From Spirochaetaceae bacterium (lineage in GTDB: Bacteria; Spirochaetota; Spirochaetia; Treponematales; Breznakiellaceae), in NCBI GenBank assembly GCA_031257135.1, contig JAIRPH010000187.1:1-10149 (forward strand): DNA of 10,149 bases, written 5' to 3'. The notes beneath the pieces are model-generated. The model did no database searches and was not told where the DNA came from. It saw only the letters and a program-made list of their open reading frames with translations. This document shows, in pieces, positions 7,801 to 10,149 of this stretch (position 1 is the first letter of the stretch; each line of letters begins with the position of its first letter). Both the position numbers and the translations under genes were made by a program.

Positions 7801-8125
7801 CTTTCAAGGAATGTTGGATATGCCCGCTCAAGTTCCGGGAGAAGAAAATCTGTTTATAGACCTTATCAATTCTTTTCGTTTCGATGATGAAAGCCTGCGG
7901 AGAAGTTCAGGATTCAAATTAAAGAGTTTCGATATAAATTTGACCCATTACCTCGGCGATTGGGAGGCTACCTTCAAAATGCGCCTGACTCCGTATCTCG
8001 ATCAGACGATACGTCCCTATCAATATAAGTTTAACCCTGAAATCTCTTTTCTTGTCAGATGGATACCCATCGCCGAACTTAAATCTGAAATAGAATCAAA
8101 TAAGGATAAGGTAATTATTAAGTAA
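4805..8125 (+). CDS. lptD: LptD/OstA-like outer-membrane protein with N-terminal SAP-like motif
   Basis: A signal peptide (about 1-22, hydrophobic core AFLFLLLTIGWLL, no lipobox cysteine) is followed by a SAP-like helix-turn-helix motif (about 46-78: TLAELADWCRRLNL, then GAKEELANRLRAYY). Next comes the periplasmic OstA/LptA-like beta-jellyroll region (about 92-230: ARLRGGVIISL, EILYNRTRNVMTASGGVKY). The hallmark PYWSLSAYKLWLLPG (230-244) then leads into a long aromatic-rich beta-barrel. An acidic, proline-rich insert lies around 558-602 (GGTDAPAQEEPQEDPFKG). At 1106 residues it is much longer than E. coli LptD (784). It has a single cysteine (C56), so it cannot form the disulfides of E. coli LptD. 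The end is charged (SNKDKVIIK) rather than a terminal aromatic residue. In proteobacteria LptD inserts LPS. In treponemes, which lack classical LPS, the cargo is unclear. The ribosome binding site is GGAAG (4792-4796) or GGAG (4798-4801). Confidence 0.88.
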   Translation: MKGLRSRAFLFLLLTIGWLLPAQETPAPAETALTPEQQVAEMDIKTSTLAELADWCRRLNLSEGGAKEELANRLRAYYNLPSPAGAPAAGKQRLITIESAKTTEYFTLDAVHEEYARLRGGVIISLKDGEDVHRIEAEEILYNRTRNVMTASGGVKYEKKGGDTIETFKGESITVNLDNWSSLFLDGISERALSSDETTYRFEGSVISRSDEEVTVLSDAKITNAKTEEPYWSLSAYKLWLLPGSDWAVLSAVLKVGEIPLMYFPFFYFAADEVIFHPVIGPTIGHNSRLGNFLQTTTYIWGRPKANSESGNSLSKIMGNGADTEKVREGIFLRSTGKKYTGANDKRLSVLFDVYSNLGVYLGTEFAFPKKGILSAVDLSGGIGFTRDVYLIGSSYSPFYQGVDNWNSSRLFGLEVPFRYRFTTQSSITGKAGTLSWAFPFYSDPYTDRDFLKRSEEMDWIKLFKNDEPLTTTETILGDYQWRLAGSLGTLPLKTLKVDPYISSVSLSNTTSVNFRSRQSAEITNAVSPNRMFFFPEKFVIYSINASIAGTPLTLGNSAGGTDAPAQEEPQEDPFKGIGTPKPPWETNAETAGAEFQSGSTGDRLIIPELKQSFNLPAAGDPKLTLSYQLSPNSATELRFRSSQQNWPEAMDIDWSEVSSVATTLRGDGNITAKLDHRLYNGSMRFSGSGQWQGLTYINEQAEEYTTNGTTDQTKIDNAKAADYRSTMLSTAYAFTAGLTPLYYLELWQTSSLQYTLGGNISKTVFDGTGADPSWTVNWGDWTKENITAHQASANIAVTVPALDKMQNLNLSLELPPRDAVFGLSATARAWITETSVSHKILNPWEPDIRKFDVIAMSESIKFGKAHPFSFTQNASYDPELSEFTSLTSSLSWFGLNASFSAARSKTYTLESAGWVQSTDPEKLNPIKFSLGYNANFPKTSFWYDRISLLFNLRSNLELDLQQYTRSLFSFELGFTIDITNFLSFKFSATSENRVIFRYFQGMLDMPAQVPGEENLFIDLINSFRFDDESLRRSSGFKLKSFDINLTHYLGDWEATFKMRLTPYLDQTIRPYQYKFNPEISFLVRWIPIAELKSEIESNKDKVIIK

Positions 8126-8153
8126 CGCAAATCCGATGCACAGCCGGACGCGG

Positions 8154-8186
8154 GAACGCCGCCTGCGTTCAGCTCGCCCGTCGAGC
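8154..8186 (+). other. Two adjacent GC-rich hairpins after the LptD-like gene
   Basis: GAACGC (8154-8159) pairs with GCGTTC (8165-8170), and GCTCG (8172-8176) pairs with CGAGC (8182-8186), each with a 5-base loop. They lie about 30-60 bases past the stop. There is no T-run, so they are not a standard intrinsic terminator. They may stabilise the 3' end or slow polymerase. The rest of 8126-8224 is GC-rich and shows nothing else. Confidence 0.3.
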
Positions 8187-8338
8187 GCGAGTCCGCCGGA
8201 AACTGTCCGCTCTCGGCGTACACCGAAGGTTTCTCTCAAATTTCATCATTTATATATTTACTTCAAAAAACTTCATCGTATACGATACTTTTTAATCTTT
8301 TCTAAAAAATATTTTTTGTAAAAATCCGTAAAAACGTC

Positions 8339-8367
8339 TTGACGTTTTTTTGTGAGTTTAGTATACT
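8339..8367 (+). promoter_or_regulatory. Sigma-70 promoter in leader copy 1
   Basis: TTGACG (8339-8344), a 17-base spacer with a run of seven T, and TATACT (8362-8367). Both hexamers match consensus at five of six positions, and the same layout is kept in copy 2. Transcription would start near 8374 and run about 310 bases of untranslated leader through the CATTACT array to the glycosyltransferase ATG at 8686. A local inverted repeat (AAAAACGTC-TT-GACGTTTTT) overlaps the -35 but is not kept in copy 2, so the promoter is the better explanation. Confidence 0.7.
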
Positions 8368-8447
8368 CTAAATATCCCGCCGAAAAGCAGGAAAGAACCT
8401 AAAAGGGTACGGTAAAAACGGTAATGCAGATTAAAAAAGCCGAACAT

Positions 8448-8485
8448 CATTACTCATTACTCATTACTCATTACTCATTACTCAT
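8448..8485 (+). repeat. CATTACT heptanucleotide array, 5 copies
   Basis: Five perfect consecutive CATTACT units followed by a partial CAT, then GCTAGAATAGTCG. The array is in the predicted untranslated leader, about 75 bases after the predicted transcription start. The equivalent array in copy 2 has 10 units, so the locus is length-variable. AGCCGA just before and TCGGCT just after the array are complementary here, but this is not kept in copy 2. Confidence 0.97.
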
Positions 8486-8631
8486 GCTAGAATAGTCGGC
8501 TCATCCCAAAATTCTCATCTCAATCTTTGCTATATACTTTTCGCAAACAAGATAGGGCTTAATCCGTCTACAGGAATTCCGGGACGGTTAAAAGAATCAA
8601 GTAAAGACGTTTTAAATAGAGGTATGTGCCA

Positions 8632-8658
8632 TTTTTCTTGAAATTTATTCAAGAAAAA
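8632..8658 (+). promoter_or_regulatory. Leader hairpin 27 bases before the glycosyltransferase start
   Basis: TTTTTCTTGAA (8632-8642) and TTCAAGAAAAA (8648-8658) form a perfect 11-bp stem around ATTTA. No T-run follows on the plus strand, so it is not a plus-strand terminator. The weak ribosome binding site GGAAAG (8675-8680) lies between it and the ATG. A related, shorter stem is present at the same place in copy 2. Confidence 0.5.
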
Positions 8659-8685
8659 ATCATCGGCATATAGTGGAAAGTTGCT

Positions 8686-9501
8686 ATGGCGATACCAAAA
8701 ATTATACATTATTGTTGGCTCTCAAATGACAAAATACCGGAAAAATTACAATTCTGTATGGAAACGTGGAAAAAAGTATTGCACGGTTATGAATTTATAT
8801 TATGGAACTTTGATCGTTTTGATATAAACAGTTCATTATGGGTAAAACAAGCGTTTGAGGCAAAAAAATATGCTTTTGCGGCGGATTATATTCGGCTTTA
8901 TGCTGTTTATAATCATGGCGGCATATACCTTGATATGGATATTGAGGTTGCCAAACCCTTCGATGAACTTTTGAATACTGAATTAATGCTCGCCTTTGAA
9001 AATGATCAAACAAAAGCTATAGAAGCAGGATGTTTTGGCGCGGTAAAAGGGCATCCTTATATAAAAAAATGTTTGGATTATCATAATCGTGATTTTGTTA
9101 ATCCTGTTGTATTTCTTCCGAGTATAATGAGGGATATATTATTTGATGGTTTTTCTGATAGAAAACATCAAATATTTCCGTGTGAATATTTTACCGGAAA
9201 AGATTTCAAAACAGGACAAATAAAAACGACCGGGAATACATTTGCGATACACCATTACGCCGGAAGTTGGCTTTCTGAAGAAGTAAAGCTGTCCGTAAAG
9301 GAACGGTGGGCGTTTTATGAAAAATATAAAAATGATGATTATGTTTTGAAACTATACGAAGAACTAAAAAGACTAAAAACCAAAAACGTAGATAATATCG
9401 GCTTAAAATCTTTATATAAACTTGTTGTTAAAAGGACAATAAAAAAGATATTAGGCGAAAAAATAGTAAATTATATCAAAAACAAGAAAAACCTCGGGTA
9501 A
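8686..9501 (+). CDS. Glycosyltransferase with DXD motif (GT32 / Gly_transf_sug type)
   Basis: The 271-residue protein starts PKIIHYCWLSNDKIPE (4-19), the usual opening of this family. It carries FAADYIRLYAVYNHGGIYLDMDIEV (split: FAADYIR at 64-70, then GGIYLDMD), with the metal- and sugar-nucleotide-binding D83-M-D85. The late HHYAGSW motif (189-195) completes the fold. The C-terminus is Lys-rich and basic (KKIL, NKKNLG), compatible with membrane association. Such enzymes add sugars from nucleotide-sugar donors to capsule, glycolipid or glycoprotein at the inner face of the membrane; donor and acceptor are unknown here. The ribosome binding site is weak (GGAAAG, five bases before ATG). The gene is clearly more A/T-rich than lysC, dapB and lptD, a sign of recent acquisition. 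It lies between two direct copies of a leader repeat. Confidence 0.9.
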   Translation: MAIPKIIHYCWLSNDKIPEKLQFCMETWKKVLHGYEFILWNFDRFDINSSLWVKQAFEAKKYAFAADYIRLYAVYNHGGIYLDMDIEVAKPFDELLNTELMLAFENDQTKAIEAGCFGAVKGHPYIKKCLDYHNRDFVNPVVFLPSIMRDILFDGFSDRKHQIFPCEYFTGKDFKTGQIKTTGNTFAIHHYAGSWLSEEVKLSVKERWAFYEKYKNDDYVLKLYEELKRLKTKNVDNIGLKSLYKLVVKRTIKKILGEKIVNYIKNKKNLG

Positions 9502-9638
9502 TCGGATTGTATACGCGCTCTCGGGTTCCGGCGGGCTGTATAAAAAATATACAAAATACCGTGTAAAAAATACTTGAGTAAAATTATAGTATATCAATAT
9601 ACAGGCATATGAATTCAGTTTAATAGTAGAAGATAGTA
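9502..9638. other. A/T-rich spacer between glycosyltransferase and leader copy 2
   Basis: No gene and no clear terminator hairpin. The stretch becomes very A/T-rich after CGGCGGGCTG (about 9528-9537). It does not match the DNA upstream of copy 1, which sets the left boundary of the repeat at 9639. Confidence 0.4.
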
Positions 9639-9754
9639 GAAGGTTTCTCTCAAACTTTCGTTCGTATATCTGCTTCAAAAAAAACTTCACTGTATACGAT
9701 ACTTTTTTAATTTTTTCTAAAAAAATATTTTTTGTAAAAATCCGTTGGAAGCCC

Positions 9755-9783
9755 TTGACGTTTTTTTCGTAATTCAGTATAGT
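9755..9783 (+). promoter_or_regulatory. Sigma-70 promoter in leader copy 2
   Basis: TTGACG (9755-9760), a 17-base spacer again starting with seven T, and TATAGT (9778-9783). Spacer length and hexamers are conserved with copy 1 although flanking bases differ, which supports selection on the promoter. Transcription would run rightward from about 9790. Confidence 0.7.
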
Positions 9784-9862
9784 CTATTTACCCTGCCGAA
9801 AAGCGGGAAGAACCTAAAAGGGTACGGTAAAAATGGTAATGCAGATTAAAAACGCCGAACAT

Positions 9863-9935
9863 CATTACTCATTACTCATTACTCATTACTCATTACTCAT
9901 TACTCATTACTCATTACTCATTACTCATTACTCAT
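9863..9935 (+). repeat. CATTACT heptanucleotide array, 10 copies
   Basis: Ten perfect consecutive CATTACT units plus a partial CAT, then GCTAGAATAGTCG. This is exactly twice the unit number in copy 1, with the same flanks. Perfect identity among units points to recent slippage. Confidence 0.97.
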
Positions 9936-10014
9936 GCTAGAATAGTCGCTTCATCCCAATATTCTCATCTGACATATATACTCCTGCTAAGACGCGTTAG
10001 GTATTTTACGGTAA

Positions 10015-10140
10015 GGCGCGGCGGGACGGTTATTCATACTCGGCGGAAAAACGTTTCGGAGGTATATGACGTTATACGCCGCTTTTCCTGAAGTTTTCTG
10101 GGAAAAATCATCGGCCTATAACGTTTCGGCGCGGTTATGA
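10015..10140 (+). pseudogene. Possible C-terminal coding remnant at the end of leader copy 2
   Basis: After a TAA at 10012-10014 one frame stays open to the TGA at 10138-10140. Its translation contains GRLFILGGKTFRRYMTLY and later EVFWEKSSAYNVSARL. An internal ATG at 10066 follows GGAGG closely. The TGA overlaps the ATG at 10137 as ATGA. In copy 1 the matching DNA gives GRL, FLEIYS and SSAYS, but only across frameshifts. This suggests a decayed gene end carried within the repeat, or simply DNA similarity. I do not recognise a family. Confidence 0.25.
10083..10106 (+). promoter_or_regulatory. Leader hairpin in copy 2
   Basis: TTTTCCTG (10083-10090) pairs with TGGGAAAA (10099-10106) using six Watson-Crick pairs and two wobbles. 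It occupies the same place relative to AAAAATCATCGGC as the copy 1 hairpin. One stem position is T-A in copy 1 and C-G in copy 2, a compensatory change. Confidence 0.4.
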
Positions 10141-10149
10141 ATACTGCTC

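Larger units (their letters stand above)
8225..8685 (+). repeat. Leader repeat, copy 1 (promoter, CATTACT array, hairpin) before the glycosyltransferase
   Basis: Homology with copy 2 begins at GAAGGTTTCTCTCAAA (8225 here, 9639 in copy 2). It is near-identical through the promoter and array to ATTCTCATCT (ending 8520). It then becomes patchy but colinear: GGGACGGTTA (8581-8590), GAGGTAT (8619-8625), AAAAATCATCGGC (8655-8667), up to the ATG at 8686. Conserved landmarks inside are the A/T palindrome AAAAAATATTTTTT, the promoter, AGAACCTAAAAGGGTACGG, and ATGCTAGAATAGTCG after the array. There are no terminal inverted repeats and no long ORF. The second half may hold a frameshifted coding remnant. 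Confidence 0.85.
9639..10136 (+). repeat. Leader repeat, copy 2 (promoter, CATTACT array, hairpin)
   Basis: Same order of elements as copy 1: GAAGGTTTCTCTCAAA (from 9639), A/T palindrome, promoter, AGAACCTAAAAGGGTACGG, CATTACT array, ATGCTAGAATAGTCG, ATTCTCATCT (to 9970). Patchy homology follows: GGGACGGTTA (10023-10032), GAGGTAT (10059-10065) and AAAAATCATCGGC, ending at an ATG at 10137. By analogy with copy 1, that ATG should begin a new gene, of which only four codons are in the window. Confidence 0.85.

Noticed and set aside
8136..8321. Short plus-strand ORF running from the lptD tail into leader copy 1
   Set aside because: It joins GC-rich spacer to the A/T-rich repeat, has no ribosome binding site, and the equivalent frame in copy 2 stops earlier. 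Likely chance.
8330..8351. Inverted repeat AAAAACGTC-TT-GACGTTTTT as a terminator
   Set aside because: It is A/T-rich, and in copy 2 the left arm has changed to GAAGCCC while TTGACG and the -10 are kept. The conserved element is the promoter.
8448..8485. CATTACT array as a CRISPR array
   Set aside because: The units are 7 bp and contiguous with no spacers, and no cas gene is near. The same holds for 9863-9935 and the 21-bp array.
8440..8501. Stem closing the CATTACT array (AGCCGA / TCGGCT)
   Set aside because: Copy 2 has CGCCGA and TCGCTT, which do not pair well, so the structure is not conserved.
8225..8520. Classical MITE
   Set aside because: The two ends (GAAGGTTTCTC and ATTCTCATCT) are not inverted repeats of each other and no target-site duplication is evident. 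Homology also continues beyond 8520 to the ATG.
9565..9598. Possible promoter TTGAGT to TATACA in the spacer after the glycosyltransferase
   Set aside because: The DNA is so A/T-rich that -10-like words are expected by chance, and the conserved promoter just downstream explains transcription of the next gene.

Overview
The window looks like chromosomal DNA from a Gram-negative bacterium, most plausibly a host-associated spirochete of the Treponema group. That placement is an inference. It rests on a diaminopimelate/lysine pair (lysC-dapB), a very long LptD/OstA-like outer-membrane protein with almost no cysteine, an archaeal-type CobT-like protein, and moderately GC-rich genes broken by A/T-rich accessory DNA. 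No rRNA, tRNA, CRISPR array or recognisable transposase was found.

Layout from left to right. (1) 1-116, minus strand: the first 38 codons of a calcineurin-like metallophosphoesterase. (2) 117-423: a gene-free divergent region with a minus-strand promoter candidate, a 10-bp palindrome inside its spacer, and an intrinsic-terminator-like hairpin that reads toward the next gene. (3) 424-3339, plus strand: a NarL/FixJ-type response regulator, then lysC (aspartokinase) and dapB (dihydrodipicolinate reductase). lysC and dapB overlap by ATGA and supply the first and fourth steps of lysine/DAP synthesis. (4) 3343-3513: seven clear copies of a 21-bp tandem repeat plus one degenerate copy between convergent genes. 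The minus strand stays open through them as a 56-residue heptapeptide-repeat ORF. (5) 3570-4553, minus strand: a CobT-like (UPF0284/TIGR00303) protein. (6) 4805-8125, plus strand: an LptD/OstA-like protein of 1106 residues with a SAP-like motif just after its signal peptide. (7) 8126-10149: an A/T-rich accessory segment. A roughly 460-500 bp leader occurs twice in direct orientation. Each copy has a near-consensus sigma-70 promoter, a CATTACT heptanucleotide array (5 copies in one, 10 in the other) and a hairpin close to a start codon. The first copy leads into a GT32/DXD-type glycosyltransferase gene. The second leads to an ATG at 10137, at the right edge.

The most interesting structure is this last region. 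It looks like a repeated promoter-leader unit placed in front of interchangeable surface-polysaccharide genes, with a variable tandem repeat in the untranslated leader. The 21-bp repeat with its heptapeptide ORF and the SAP-like motif in a secreted LptD protein come next. None can be proven from this window alone. Comparison with other loci of the same genome would decide most of them.
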